Shown: piece by piece, positions 11,591 to 24,564 of the stretch
Layout: each line of letters opens with the position of its first letter
Position numbering within the stretch: the first letter of the stretch is position 1
DNA from: Microplitis mediator
Taxonomy: Eukaryota > Arthropoda > Insecta > Hymenoptera > Braconidae
Direction of reading: 5' to 3'
Length of the DNA: 64,000 nt
Assembly (NCBI RefSeq): GCF_029852145.1
Contig: NC_079973.1
Span: 25,500,422 to 25,564,421, forward strand
Position numbers and translations under genes: made by a program
Notes under the pieces: generated by a model
Told to the model about the DNA's origin: nothing
The model's database searches: none
What the model saw: only the letters and a program-made list of their open reading frames with translations

Positions 11591-11878
11591 AGCGAAAGGG
11601 ACAGAGAAGTCTCATCTCCAGTTCTGCAGTTTAACGTCGGCGGTATAGCTCCGGAAACCGGTCACGAGCTTGTCGATTTTATTCTATCCCCTGCAGGAGA
11701 TCTGGCCTCGTATGTTACCCAACAAGTGAACCCAAGTATACTATTCTATCCCTTGCTGCTTCTCATCGTCCCTGGCGTCGCTCGCTTAAATTACGAGGTC
11801 AAGAAAGTGCTTATACACCGGCCATTCCGAGTTACTTTTTTCGTGTCATCATTTAGCTACCGACAGCCCCCAAGATAA
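11591..11878 (+). other. Exon-like open frame of 95 codons without ATG
   Basis: A plus-strand frame stays open for 95 codons between a TAG and a TAA, using varied GC-ending codons unlike the flanks. It has no in-frame ATG. AG acceptor candidates at CATCTCCAG (11620) and TTCTGCAG (11629) would leave about 83-85 codons. The conceptual peptide includes APETGHELVDFILSPAGDL and a hydrophobic SILFYPLLLLIVPGV segment. I recognise no family. Stop-to-stop frames of this size are expected a few times by chance in a window like this. Confidence 0.2.
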
Positions 11879-14800
11879 TGACATAATCTGACACACGCAC
11901 TCACACACGTTAACTAATACCCATGCGACTATGTTGCATCACCATTGCTGTTATATTGAGTTATCAAATGTCAACTGCATAAATTACATTTCTCTTTAAA
12001 TATCAACAGCGAGTTCACAAGTTTACATGGATTACGTTATACAAACTAGATATATTATCACCAAAAAGCCTTTGGTCTATTTTCTCACTACTGAATTTAA
12101 CTTGACGTTACTCTCAGATGTCTAGTTTTGATGCTTTATGTTTATGCTCATTCCCATATGCTGTGGTGTAAACTAGTTATATATATATATATATTATATG
12201 CACGTGGATTCAAACTCTGTATTGAGTCAAAAGTTAACCATGCATGTATATACATATACACAAATATATAAAGAGGTAAGCCAACGGATGGTACAAAGTG
12301 TTGGACGCTGAAAATTAGAATTGCGATATAATTTTAACTTCCAGAGAGCGTTGCTGTGTTTGCTAAATATAACTTTTTCCATTACATTAGAGAAACTGAT
12401 TAGACTTTCTCAGTATGGACATTCGCGCACCGAGTTTTGTAAAATATTTTACTGTTATTGCAACTCGGTATATTTATGGATAAACCGACGTCCAAACATC
12501 ATATAAACTAATATTTCATATTTTGTGGTCCAGTATTTAAAATTTAAATAGTTATTCTAACTTGGCATGACTTTTTAATTAATAGCTGCATCTTTTACGT
12601 GAAAAAATATACTCGCCCTTTTAGTGAAATATAAAAAAAAGCTTTTCGCTGTGTGTTATTTTTCGAAGACCACTTGCTCTATGCAAACGTTTTGACATAA
12701 TAAAAGAGAGGGATTACATCAAGTGAAAGCTCAGCAAATTTACCGTTTAAACTTGTATCGATTCAGTTGAGACCCCGGAGGATAAATAAAATAAAAAATA
12801 TTCTGTCGAGATGTATAAAATAAAATAAAAAAGTTTTTGCGGTTTCACTATGCAGAATAAGTTTTCTTTTTAAATCATCTTTCCTTAGAAAACGGCACTC
12901 GTAGAGTTGACTAAAGACGTCGGGGACGGCTGAAGGTTCAACCGGTCTATCGATTTCCCGTTTAATACAACCTCGGAGTCCGCAGTAGTACAACTGTACA
13001 GCAAAGCGACTGGCATCGGGCGCGCATCGTTTCACGTATCAGCAAACTCACAAGTGAGTTCAAAGTACACCAATTTGGATAACTCTTCGACCCTTTTCTC
13101 GTGTGGGAAAACGTTTCTCTCAAGATTGTCCGATTATTTTACGCTCCATTTGTTACGGCAAACTTTGAAAATTATTTTGGTGATTTTCTCTCGAGTTTAA
13201 CTTTCTGTCGACAAAATAAAATCCCTAAATTCGTTACTTACACTACACTATTTCATCTACCCACGAAAACAAATATCAATAAAAATATGATATATATATA
13301 TACCGAAATTCATATATTTATTTATTTACTTAGTTGAAGAACGATGTAAACATGTACTTGTACAGTATCTTTATGAAGGCTTGTCGCCCGACGCAACGAT
13401 AATTTCTAGGCCTGCCCTGGACTACCTTCCGCGAACAATAAACACGTACTTGGCGTAACGCATTACAGCATTCTGCGCACCGAGCTTTAGATTACAGCAT
13501 CAGGAAGAAGCCAAACAGTGAAGCGGGCGAAGAAAAAAATAAAAAACGAGCACGAAAATAAAGCAGAACTGAAACTCGGAAATTCAACGACTGCGGTATC
13601 GTCCGCGGTAAATCTTGGACTTATTTCCCGTTGAACTAAAAGTACACAATATTTATGTATATGTGTAAATATATTACATAAAGCTTAGTGTACTAATAAT
13701 TTCAAAGATTCTACCAATTAAAATGAAACACTATGACGATAAATTCGCTACATTAACTTTATTAGTATATTAAAAAGAGAATAAAAATAAAAACGACAAG
13801 CTAAAAATAAACTACAGAGTAAAAGAGTGTAATTAAAAGGCACACATTTATGATATACTAACTTGACCCGGACAATTTTGTTGTTGCCTCCAACAATCGG
13901 GTCACCTGCTCGAGAACTCGACGCCGGTTTTTTTTATCCCCTCAAGATGCCGTAATCATCCCGGCATTTTACTCGAGGAGGTAAAGAGAGTGTAGCTGTG
14001 CCGAGTTGTGTGGAGCTATGAGAGGATAAAAGTACTGGTGATTTGCGCCGAGTTTTATGAGCCCTCGAGCTCGATGAAATGATCTCTTGTTTCTTTGCTC
14101 AGCTCCCAGCCAGCTTCAGCATACAATGTTTTACTTTTAAACTTTTTTCCATACACATTTTTTCCTCCTCGATTTCATTTCATTTTGCGCAAACCACTTC
14201 CGAGTTACGACGACGAGTCGCTGATCACTCGTGTCTGTAAAGTGGTCAGGAGTTTATAGCCCAAGTGGACATTAAATAAGACAACACGTGCGGAATGGAT
14301 GATGATCGGTAACTGGGTAATGCACTTATCCGTAGCCGTAAATAAAACGAAAGCCAAATAAAACGCAACATGAATTTATGGACTCGATAATCAATAACTT
14401 ATAAGGTATTAAAGTTTACGTAAATACGTGTATGCAAAAATATATGTATATATAATATAAATACATATAGATATTTATTTATGCTCCTCAGACAAAGAAA
14501 ACTTTGAAGCTGGCGTCAGATAGGAAGCTTTACAAGGCGCCAGGTTGTTACGTTAATTAAGGTTTTGGTTAACGATCAAGTTTAACCAAAGAAATTGTCT
14601 CGAATAATTTATGACAGGAAAATATGTAAGCATATTTTGTCGTTCACCAGCGGTATGTGGCTTCTAAAGTATTAGTAGAATACAGTATAGTGCTCCGGCA
14701 AACGCTCCAACAAGGTATCACATCATGAACAATGTACCAAAAGCTTATATAACGGATTCTATGCTAATTAATTAAACGATGTGCTCGTTGGCATAATTAA

Positions 14801-15527
14801 CCAAGTACTTTCCTCGAGTTTTCGAGTATGAAAACTCTGGCCGCGGTTCCCCAGAAACCACACAGGCTCTAAGCCGATGAACTGAATTACTCTGCCAGAT
14901 ATGAAATTATGAAACCATGTTGAAATAAAAGAAACATCCCGTCTAGTGAGTTAACATTTTTTTCTGCCGAAAATCTAGCGGTGAATCGATATGTTGATTA
15001 GTAAACTCGGTTTTAATTTCAGCGGTAAATAGATTAAATTTAGCGGGTAAAAATCGGGAGAGCAGTTGAGTAATTTAAAGTTATTTCCGAGGTTCGAGCG
15101 AATCAGCACTACACGCTAACTACAATAATTATAATTGTAGATTATTATTATTGTTATTATTATATATATATATATATATATACATATGTATCTTTACATT
15201 ATCTACCGTTTAAACAGTAAGTACAATTTAGCATTTAGGAATTTCGTAGAATACGAGCTACCGAATTATATTGGGCGACCGCACATCGTCATTTGCGGAA
15301 TTTAGATTTGCTTGTGAAATTTAATTGCCAGCAGCCAGAAGGCGACGGTCATCACTGTACAACTCGGGTAGAGAAAACAGAAATTGCTAAATTACTCATA
15401 GTACCGCTGGAAACTCTGACGAGATAGACGACTGATAAATTATACAGCATAATTATTAATTCCATTCAATCATATTTAATTAAATGCTAATGATTTTCAT
15501 ACATTACTATCTAATAAATATATATTA
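11879..15527. other. Non-coding sequence with TA microsatellites
   Basis: No supported gene. Contains (TA)n at about 12178-12195 and at about 15161-15182, and moderately GC-richer patches at about 13380-13620 and 13860-14300 without a persuasive reading frame. Confidence 0.65.
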
Positions 15528-16260
15528 GGGTGTTTCAGAAAAAACAAATTTTTTTTTGGTATTCAAAAATTAAAAGTATACCTGAAATTAAAAATTTTCA
15601 GCTTACAGACCACTCAACGGATTGTTATGCGCAATGAAACTTTGTGTAGAAAATTGAACGCTCTACAAAAAAAGTCTCTTATCATTTTTTGATAATTCCC
15701 ACTGTTCAAAAGTTATTTAAGTTTCAAGTCAAATTTATAGTAAATTTTGAAATCTTTTCACTTTCTGGCAAAACTATTAGTCTTATTACAAAATGTCACG
15801 GGAACTTTTTTGTAGGTAATTTTATTCCTTACAAATTATTACGAATAAAATTTTTCGAAATTCCGCATTGTTTTCAATTTATTTTCATTTCAATGTCAAG
15901 CTCTTAAAATTAATCAGAAATCTATTTTTTTAAGAGCTTGACATTGAAATGGAAATAACTTGAAAACAACGCAGAATTTCGAAAAACTTTATTTGTAATA
16001 ATTTGTAAGAAATAAAATTATCTACAAAAAAGTTCCCGTGATATTTTTTGATAAGACTGATAGTTTCGCCGGAAAAGTAAAAAAATCTCAAAATTTACTA
16101 TAAATTTGACTTGAAGCTTAAATAACTTTTGAACAGTGGGATTTATCGTGTTATTTAAATGGAAAATAGAAAAATGGATTGAGGCAAACCTTAATATCAT
16201 TATTAAGAGCTCGGAATGGTACCAAAATTTTTATTTTTAGTTATACTTTTTGAAACACCC
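15528..16260. mobile_element. 733-bp foldback MITE, GGGTGTTTCA termini
   Basis: The element starts GGGTGTTTCA and ends TGAAACACCC, flanked by TA at 15526-15527 and 16261-16262, consistent with a Tc1/mariner-like TA duplication. Almost the whole centre is a long inverted repeat (see 15691-16147). It shares its interior with the element at 57864: a GATAGTTTCGCCGGAAAAGT word at about 16058 and again at about 58128, and GTTATTTAAATGGAAAATAG near the right end of both. No coding capacity; open frames here read the two palindrome arms and so encode similar peptides. Confidence 0.85.
15691..16147. repeat. About 220-nt inverted-repeat stem inside the MITE
   Basis: The arm at 15691-15909 is the near-perfect reverse complement of 15928-16147, with an 18-nt loop at 15910-15927. 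For example, CAATGTCAAGCTCTTAAAA at the inner edge pairs with TTTTAAGAGCTTGACATTG. A transcript across it would fold into a long double-stranded hairpin. Confidence 0.85.
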
Positions 16261-19134
16261 TAATATTTATCAAAACTAAATTTCATATTTTGTTGATAAT
16301 TTTTTTTCACTTAAAGTTATACTTCAACTGAGTTATTGTTATGACACCGTTAGTCGGAATATGACTCGACAATGATTTTGTATTCTTGTTTTCCTCAACA
16401 ATGCGTCGTCGGGTGCAAATACATCAAAGGAAGAAGCCTTTGTTCACCCGGGAGTGAAGCACAGATCATAAGTAAAATTATAAAAGCCATCTGAGAAATT
16501 CAAAGTTCTTTTGACTTACATTTACAGCATATGTTTGCATGCGAATAGAGTCGTTGAGCATAACACGTCTTACGTCTTTTGAAGATCCAAAGATGTATAC
16601 ATACATCAGTCGTAAAGATTGTTTACAACATCTCGTCAATAATCCAAGTAAAGCTTGCTCTCGGAAATTTCTGATTGAGATCAAGTGGGAGATCGAGTAG
16701 TGACGTCTAGACAGCTAAAATATACAAGAATCGAATAAAAGCGAATCATGACGGTGCACTGGAGACGAAGAACAAGAACCGACGCAATTGCGAGATCAAA
16801 CGAACTAAACTGAGTCGTCTGATTCGGTTGACAATAAACTTCGGCATCAACAAAAGCTAAAGTTACTTAGAATTTCGATGAGTTATATTTCCGTCTACTA
16901 TTTATCCTCCCTTTTTTATCCGCTGGTTCTTATCAGATTTTTGATATTTTTTATGGCAATACACAGGTTCCCATCTCTCCACTTATCTTATATCCGTGGA
17001 ATACAAAATTTACATTTCACCCGGCGTATTTTATTTCTTTCTCTGGAGACTTGCCATCGACTATTTTTTCCCCATTCTTTTCTTTTCTATTTCTCATATT
17101 ATCTATATATATATAGTTATAGTTATATGGGTAGGTAGCCTCAATAGCTTGAGGATGCAGTAGCAACAGAAGCAAACCTTCCTATCTATATGTATACATA
17201 TGTATAGCTATAGAAGAGAAGTATCGAACAAATCCCTAGAGGCAAAATAGTCCCCCGGGAATTTTACTAAACTCGTTCATCAGAGAGTTAACTTGGCTCG
17301 GAACATATACATACATACAAACACCTTTTCTTTTCTTGGATTTATCTAAGTTGATTTTGTTGGGTTTATCCTGGAGAAGGTAATAAATAAAAGTACTTCA
17401 ATGGCATATCAACAAACTCTTAAATTAAAACGTACGTCACGTATGTGTTGAATGCACAATCTCCTTCAAAGTGAGTATACATCAACATCACAGAGAAACT
17501 ATTATATCCAGCAGAGTAGTTCCAGTATTTGTACCGTCAAGTTTTTGTGTTAAAAATATCAGACTTCTTTGAGTGATTTTTTAGGAATAAAATTTAATTA
17601 AAAAATATATATAGAAGTTTATTTTTATCCTCGTTTTTAAATTTCTCTCTTCCGAGTGGTTGGATTAATATCCGACAATGAAATTTAAATTAAACAAAAA
17701 AGCGTTTATTGAAATTTTAAAAATAACTAAATTAAAATAACGTGACTTATATTTCCGTATCAGTATTCAGTGACTGAATAAATTTTCTATGAAAAATAAA
17801 ATGGATATTTTTTTAAATTTGTCGAGTATAAAATAAAATAATTATTTAATCATAATGTAGATTATGAAAAAAAGACAATTAAAAATCATGAAAGACAATT
17901 AGTTTAAAATAAAAAATAAAAAAAAAAAAATTTGTCCGAGGATCTAGTGGATATAGATGAGAGAGAGAAAAGTAGTAAAGGGAAACTAGCAGCGAGCTTC
18001 GTCATGACACCCGTGAGAGCTAGCCTTAATTTTAGAATACACTAGGTGGATATGTTCGGGCAAGCGTTAAAAATATTTTAATATTATGCAAATGTGATTA
18101 AACGCATTTCACTGGGTTTAGCCAGCAGTTCTATATATTTTTTTGCTTCATTACTTTTTGAATAATTTTTATTATTTTTTTTTTTACATTTTTTATACTT
18201 TTCTCTGCCGCCACTTATCGCTTAGCTTTTTTGTCTCTCTCGCGGTCGCTTATACACTTTCCCGTGAATATTATTTCCATAATACAAAGGCTTAATGCAT
18301 ATATAAATTGACCAATGGACATCCGCTGATCACTAATGACACCCGCGAACTGAGAAAACCTTTTTACTCCCATTTATACATATTTATTATTTAAACAAAC
18401 ATAAGCGCTGTTGAATAATAATTGTAGTGTTATTACTACTGCACGCTAGGTGTTACTTCGACACTCGATAGGATCCAATACGTAATAAATTGATAGATAG
18501 AGAGCTGACGGGTGGATGTGCTGATCAGAACATTGAAAGTCCATTAGACTCAATTCCGGTACGAAAGACGGGTAAATATAATCGATTTCTAAATTCACAT
18601 TCGAGATATTTTTTTTAAAAACCTAAAAATACGTCCAATAAAAAAGACTTTATCTTTTTTATTATTAAAACGGCTTGTGAAATATTCTTTTTCTCTTTCC
18701 GAGTTACCGTCTTGTCTATTTTATAGGCAAACTTTTTATTGATAAATACAATATAAAGTATATAAATTCTTCGTAGATAGATGCAAGACGTAAAATATTC
18801 GATATGGAATCTTTAATACCAAAGTTATGCATTCAATACTTTGAATTTTTTCTCAAACAATAAAATATTACAAGCTTTATTTCTTAAATACTTTCTTTGC
18901 TGTGAAATATTTTTACTTTTATAAGCTTTATTTAACAATATCGTCAAATACTTACGTCACATTTTTACAATTTTATTGAAAAAAAATAATATTTGAGGTA
19001 AAAAAAATGAGCCCTTGACAACAAACAATAATTTTTTTACCATCAATATATGTCACATATATTCCAACTTATTAATTGATCAAAAATTTCCAAACTTCGT
19101 AATCTTCTGAGGAAAATTTAAAGGGCCCATATTA
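16261..19134. other. AT-rich non-coding sequence
   Basis: No gene is supported. Contains (TA)n runs near 17105 and an A-rich/T-rich stretch at about 17810-18190. No boundaries of further elements are recognised. Confidence 0.65.
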
Positions 19135-19275
19135 CTCTCTAAACATGAATTAGTGAAAATAAGTGAATATTCACTAACTCCAAGTGCAAACCAAACCACT
19201 AATTTCAAAAATTGGTTCGGTTGGCACTCAGAATTAGTGAATATTCACTTATTTCATTTATTCATGTTTAGAGAG
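19135..19275. mobile_element. 141-bp foldback MITE, CTCTCTAAACATGAAT termini
   Basis: CTCTCTAAACATGAAT at the left and ATTCATGTTTAGAGAG at the right begin imperfect inverted repeats of about 57 bp that cover most of the element. TA lies on both sides (19133-19134 and 19276-19277). The palindromic word GTGAATATTCAC occurs in both arms. No coding capacity. Confidence 0.8.
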
Positions 19276-19277
19276 TA

Positions 19278-19748
19278 GGGGAGGGTGGGGCAGAACGGCC
19301 CCCCTGAAATTTTGATCAAAAAAAATTTTTTTTTTTTTCGCCTAATTACTATAAATCCGATATGTTTGCGCATTTTTAGCCCTACGCATGACATTTGGGG
19401 CAAAATGGACAAGCCCATAGTTTTGAAAAAGTTATTTTTTCATATTTTTATCGTCAAATGAAAAAAAAATTATTATAATTCCACATTTCTAGCCCTACGC
19501 ATAATACCTGGGGCAAAATAGACCAGCCGAAACTTCCGAAAAAATTATTTTTTCATATTTTTCGGCCGTTTCTCTATGTAAGAGGCAAATTTGGTCACTA
19601 AAAATATATAAAAAAAAATTTTTTTTCAGAATTTTGGCAAAATGTTCATAAATTTGTTCGAAATAGGACAAAAGTGAAGTGATCTTATGGTTGAAAGCCA
19701 CAAAAAGTAATAATTGGCTTAGGGGGGCCGCTCTGCCCCACCCTCCCC
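19278..19748. mobile_element. 471-bp MITE, GGGGAGGGTGGGGCAG termini
   Basis: The left end is GGGGAGGGTGGGGCAGAACG followed by GCCCCCC. The right end, read inward, is the same over 27 bases with one mismatch (GCAGAGCG). TA flanks both ends (19276-19277 and 19749-19750), the left TA being shared with the preceding 141-bp element. The interior holds a diverged tandem duplication with a 113-bp period, each unit opening AGCCCTACGCAT (19378 and 19491) followed by GGGGCAAAAT. No coding capacity; the open frame inside at 19495-19701 is incidental. Confidence 0.85.
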
Positions 19749-22700
19749 TATCCCTTATTCACAATTTCATTATGGCAATTTTGAATTAATCAATTTATGT
19801 TTGAATCTGTTACAGGTAAGAAAAAAAACTGAGTAGAGGATATGGAGGAGCATAAAATGTAAGAGGACAAAATTATGTTCATAATAATTTGATAGGATAC
19901 GATAATTATAGATCATTATTTTGGTAAAATGATTGTAATAGTTGCAAATGGAGATTATTGTCGAGTCTTTGTGGAGTAGGATCGAGTGATGCAGACAACG
20001 CTGATTGATACCAGGTTAAACCGCACTCTAATAGGTATCGGTTGGCGGTTCATTAGAGCTCACGCGAGATATTAGAATAGCGAACATAGCACAGGTTTAT
20101 CTTGAATTCGGATTGTGTGGGATGATGAACATATACATGGATCCACGTGTCGCATAACAACGGTGAGGTAAAATATATGCACTCAGTGACCCTAGGGCAA
20201 CTAAATCTATACTCTATGTGTATATATCTATATTTGGGCAGCCTCTATTATACATACTGTAGTTTGATTCGGAGTAGAGCTGATTTACAAATCAAAATTA
20301 TGCTCATAGCAATCTCAAGTTTGGGGATTTAATGCATCACCTCCAGGCATGTTTAATAGCTGCTGTATTCAAAACTAAAACTTCCATACAAATCTAATCA
20401 TAATCAATCGCATTAAATATTAATTCATAGCGTAGAATAAAACTTCGAAATTAGGGCAAATGGATTCCCCATAAGCTGTTGAACTTTGACCCATTTTTTA
20501 AAAATTTTATCATTAATACATTAACTTCCACAAAAGCTAAATTTCAAACAATTTCAGTTGTTCACAAAGTATTCGGTTGCATAAAAATTTCGTATTTAAA
20601 TATGTTCAGAATGAAAAACAAAAAGTTTTAATAAAAATTGAAAAAAGATTAATAATATAATACTGGATAAAGTATAGACAATGATGAATTTTCCACGTTC
20701 CTAGCGAGTATAAACTTTTTCATGGTATCGAAACTATTGACAAACAATTCACGAGAATTCAGAGAGACTCGGATTTGGCAAGCGGGTAAATGTTACAAAG
20801 CGAGTTATACAGAACTCCGTGAGAGTAAAAAGGGGACGTGGATCGTGATATATATTTCTGTGTAGATCATGTTTGAGTGTGGGAGTTAATGTGTGTGTGT
20901 GTGAGCGTTATTTATAGTAGTACGTGTAGATGAAGAGTTTGGGGTGCTGACTGTCCTGCAATTCCCGAGAGATGTATGCCGTTGCGTGCTCCATCGATCA
21001 CGCGAAAGTACGTTTCTCTCATATATGACTCAAACGTACGGACGAACGGAGTACTGCTGGCTCCCAGGACATTTAGCGATGGGAGAGACAGTTCACGGTG
21101 ATTTGAAAATAACCATCAGCTGAATGGAATAGAAACATTGGGTGGTATATGTACGACACGTCGGATCACAGATACATGTCAGTAAATGAATGAGGAAACT
21201 CAATGTCTCTTTAAAGCACGTGCTATGATTATTGTCCTTCACTTCTGTTCTGTTCTTGGTGTTTCAATCTCCTAGCTCTCTATACACTCGAATCTATACA
21301 CATCTGTCAGATGCTATCCAGCGGAATAGAAATTTCCGAGTAATCGGTGCGTACGCCATTGAACACGCCAGTTGATATAACATCTGATGATGATGAATTA
21401 ATCCATACAAATTATTTGAATACGCATTTATGATAGATTATGTGCGGTATATATGTTTATTATTAATGTCGACATATTTATTCGTCCAACCCATATTCCC
21501 ATTAGTTTATCACCCATTACCTCACCCATTACCCCACCAGTCTACTTGGTCGCATTAATATATTCATTACGCAAATTCTACATAAAAGAAAATCTGTTAA
21601 CTGTCGATGTTGCGGCGAAATTCAAGCAAAATCAAATGACCAAAATTTTGGTTAAAATACTTTTCTTTTTCGAAATGGTTTCAAATTTATTACTGTTACA
21701 AATTGATTTAAATGAATTCGAAATTTTCTGAACTTATTTTTGCAATTTTTTTTTTTTTAACGGCTTTTATAATAAAATAAAAAATAAATTTTTAAGGCAA
21801 TTGAAAAATTATGTCATTTATTGAACAAATAAACGGATAGTAAAAGATTTTGCGTACTCAGGCTAAAAAACAATGAATTTTTTTTAGCATTCCCATTTTG
21901 CTCGGCCCTTCCTACTAAATTTTTATTTTAAAACTTTAGTAACTTTGCTGTTATAAAAAATCAGTATTAAAATTCGGAAATATTTTATTTTACTAATGTG
22001 TATTTTATTGCTAAAAATGAAAATAAAAGTCTCTATGACCAATATAAATTTTTATTGTCTCGCCATTTTTAGTCATCGAGAAAATGAATTAAAGTAAAAA
22101 TACAGCAGTACAGTCCACAATTTCATGGAGTTTTTTTAGTTTTATTGTAAAGTGAAAAATGGCGAAAGAAAAGAGTGAATATTACGCTGAATATTATAAC
22201 GAAAATCCAACTATAGATACGTACATAAAGTAGTTATTTATTGAGTGTACTAAGGCGCGATATTATACCGCGATATCCGTGACATTTACGCAAAGTTGCC
22301 TCGATAAAAGTAACTGTAAAAGTCAGGTGTTATAGTCAGGTTTTACCTGGTTAAATTTATGTTAATAGACTTTAAACGAGACCCTTTGAGGAAGATGTTG
22401 TACGTTAACAGTTCGGCTTTGCGAAAAATGTACCAAAAGGAGGTTCTACAGCGCAACATCACCGTTACCGTAAATGAAAAAAAAGATGAATACTAAGAAG
22501 AAAAAAAAATGATATAAAATAAAACTTTTCTCTTCATATTTTATATCATTTTTTTTATTCATCTCCACAACTTTTTCGGTCTCTACAGCATTACCCTCAG
22601 ATCTTATTATTCAAGAGAAATAAGAACCCGCAGAATCCCTCGGCCAATATCCGGATTTAAAAACTCTTGAAACATTTTCTCTTTATTTTATTTTATTACT

Positions 22701-24064
22701 ATATTTTATTTCATTTATTTACCTTTCTTTTTTTATACTATTTTATTTACACTCTATACAGGCCGGATGTTCACGAACATGCTACCAAAAAATATATAAA
22801 AGTTATCATATAGACGCAAGTATAAAGCGTTATAATATCGAGAAAATATAATATTTTAAATGAAAAACATAAAGTTGCTCGTCAACAGACGTGTAGTTCT
22901 TATTCATACATTATATATTATTATCTTTGTCTTTAGAGGAAACTTTTATTCGTACGTCTGACACCTAACGCGTACGTGCCAGACTACATAAATGTATATA
23001 CGTACGTATATATAAATACACGAATAAAAACAGCGTTTAATTAAAATGATAAATTTATTCTTCATATGAATATACATAAATATGCGCGCATAATTACCTG
23101 TACAAAAATCTCTAGCAATAAATTAAAACCGTCGGTGAATTTTTGACGGGGAGAGGAATAAAATAATTAAAAAGAAGATGAAAGATTAAATGAGAGCGGT
23201 TATTTTAAAACGCAATGCATATGAAAAAGGTTTCGGGGTAGAGATCTGATAGGGGCCTTAGTGTAGATATAAATTGTCGGTTAGTGTGTGGACTCTCATC
23301 AGGGGGTTAGTTTCCTCCGGCAGTGGCTAGAGAAATCAAATATCCAAGCGATAACGCTTCGCAACCAGACAAATTAAACTCGTATATTTACCAACGCGAT
23401 TCCACCTTCATCTGTCAACCGGCCTTTCCGTTTGTGTAATTGCCTCAACTACCCATCCGAACACTTGGATATCAACAGTTAAATATACACATCCATATAT
23501 ATGTATTCATATAGACAGAGCTTTAAATTACGAAGGTGAAATCGAAATCGACTGCGGCATCAATTCAAACACATACATAAATTTTTTTTTTATTTTTACA
23601 CACTGGATAGACGATTTATTTCATAAAAGGGGTTTAATTTAAGAGAGCCACTAGACAGCAGGCACATGATTACTCTCTGGAAGGCGTAAAAAAAAAAATG
23701 AAAAAAATTCTAGAGCTTTCCGTTTTACGCGATCGGTCGGGTGAGATTAGATAACGTCGTTGAGAACTTTTCCGCATCATAAAAAAAAACTCGAGGGTGT
23801 AAAGAGAAAGAGAAAGTAATCATGAAGGACTATCAAAGTCACACCACAAATCAAACGTCTACTCTAATCTAAGTTACCAGAACCTATCAATTTCAATTAT
23901 CCTAAAATGTAACCTGATATATCCAACATCACGATGACTCGGCATTTTTCCTACTCGGTTATACTCTGATAGTTAAGTAGATAGTAATACAACGCTTGAT
24001 ATAATAGCATTCATTACACTGGATGCATTAACGTTTATAAAGGTTGCGTAAATTTTTATGACTG
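19749..24064. other. AT-rich non-coding sequence
   Basis: No supported gene. Contains short (GT)n at about 20891-20902, T-rich and A-rich runs, and one strong hairpin (22503-22555). An AG/GTAAG donor-like word is at 19815. Confidence 0.65.
22503..22555. repeat. Perfect 18-bp AT-rich hairpin
   Basis: AAAAAAATGATATAAAAT (22503-22520) is the exact reverse complement of 22538-22555, with a 17-nt loop. GATGAAT and ATTCATC words farther out extend the symmetry imperfectly. It could be a decayed foldback element or a hairpin RNA; nothing else supports either. Confidence 0.6.
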
Positions 24065-24564
24065 CACTGTAAAAAGAGTGGTGTTAAAAATGGACTCATT
24101 TTAACTCCGCCCGGTGTTGAAATAAAATTACACCGGTGTAGGAGGAGTAATTTACCGGTGTTAAATCGAGGTAACCGGTGTAAAAGCGGGGTAACCGGTG
24201 TAAAAGCGGAGTAATACCGGTGTAAAACAGGGTAAACTGCGTCCGCTTGGAGTATTAACTTTAAAGATTATAAAACACAAAAAATGTCAGTTCTTTATGA
24301 AAATTAATAAAGAATATAATTTATTAACAAGTATAGTGATCGAGTAAGTAAAAATATTCACAAAGTAAAATATTTTAACACCGGTCTAAAATATTTACAC
24401 CGGCAGCGGTGTTATTTTAACGCCGGAGAATTTTTTTTAACACCGGTACAGAATATTTACACCGGCGGCGGCGTTATTTTCACACCGCTTTCGGTGTTGA
24501 AATTTAACACCGCCGATTTTAACACCTACACCGCTTGGACTTACCCCGGTGATTTTTAACAGTG
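24065..24564. mobile_element. 500-bp CACTGT-family MITE with ACCGG repeats
   Basis: Starts CACTGTAAAAAGAGTGGTGT and ends GGTGATTTTTAACAGTG, so CACTGT and ACAGTG form the termini. The left half contains a tandem array at about 24165-24235 built on ACCGGTGTAAAAGCGG with a period of roughly 22-25 bases. The right half has the motif inverted and dispersed (ACACCGG and CCGGCG words at 24380-24530). No clear target duplication and no coding capacity. Related ends occur at 2862 and 3156. Confidence 0.75.

Noticed and set aside
15689..16200. Two open frames with nearly the same peptide on opposite strands
   Set aside because: They read the two complementary arms of the foldback MITE, so the similarity comes from the inverted repeat, not from gene duplication.
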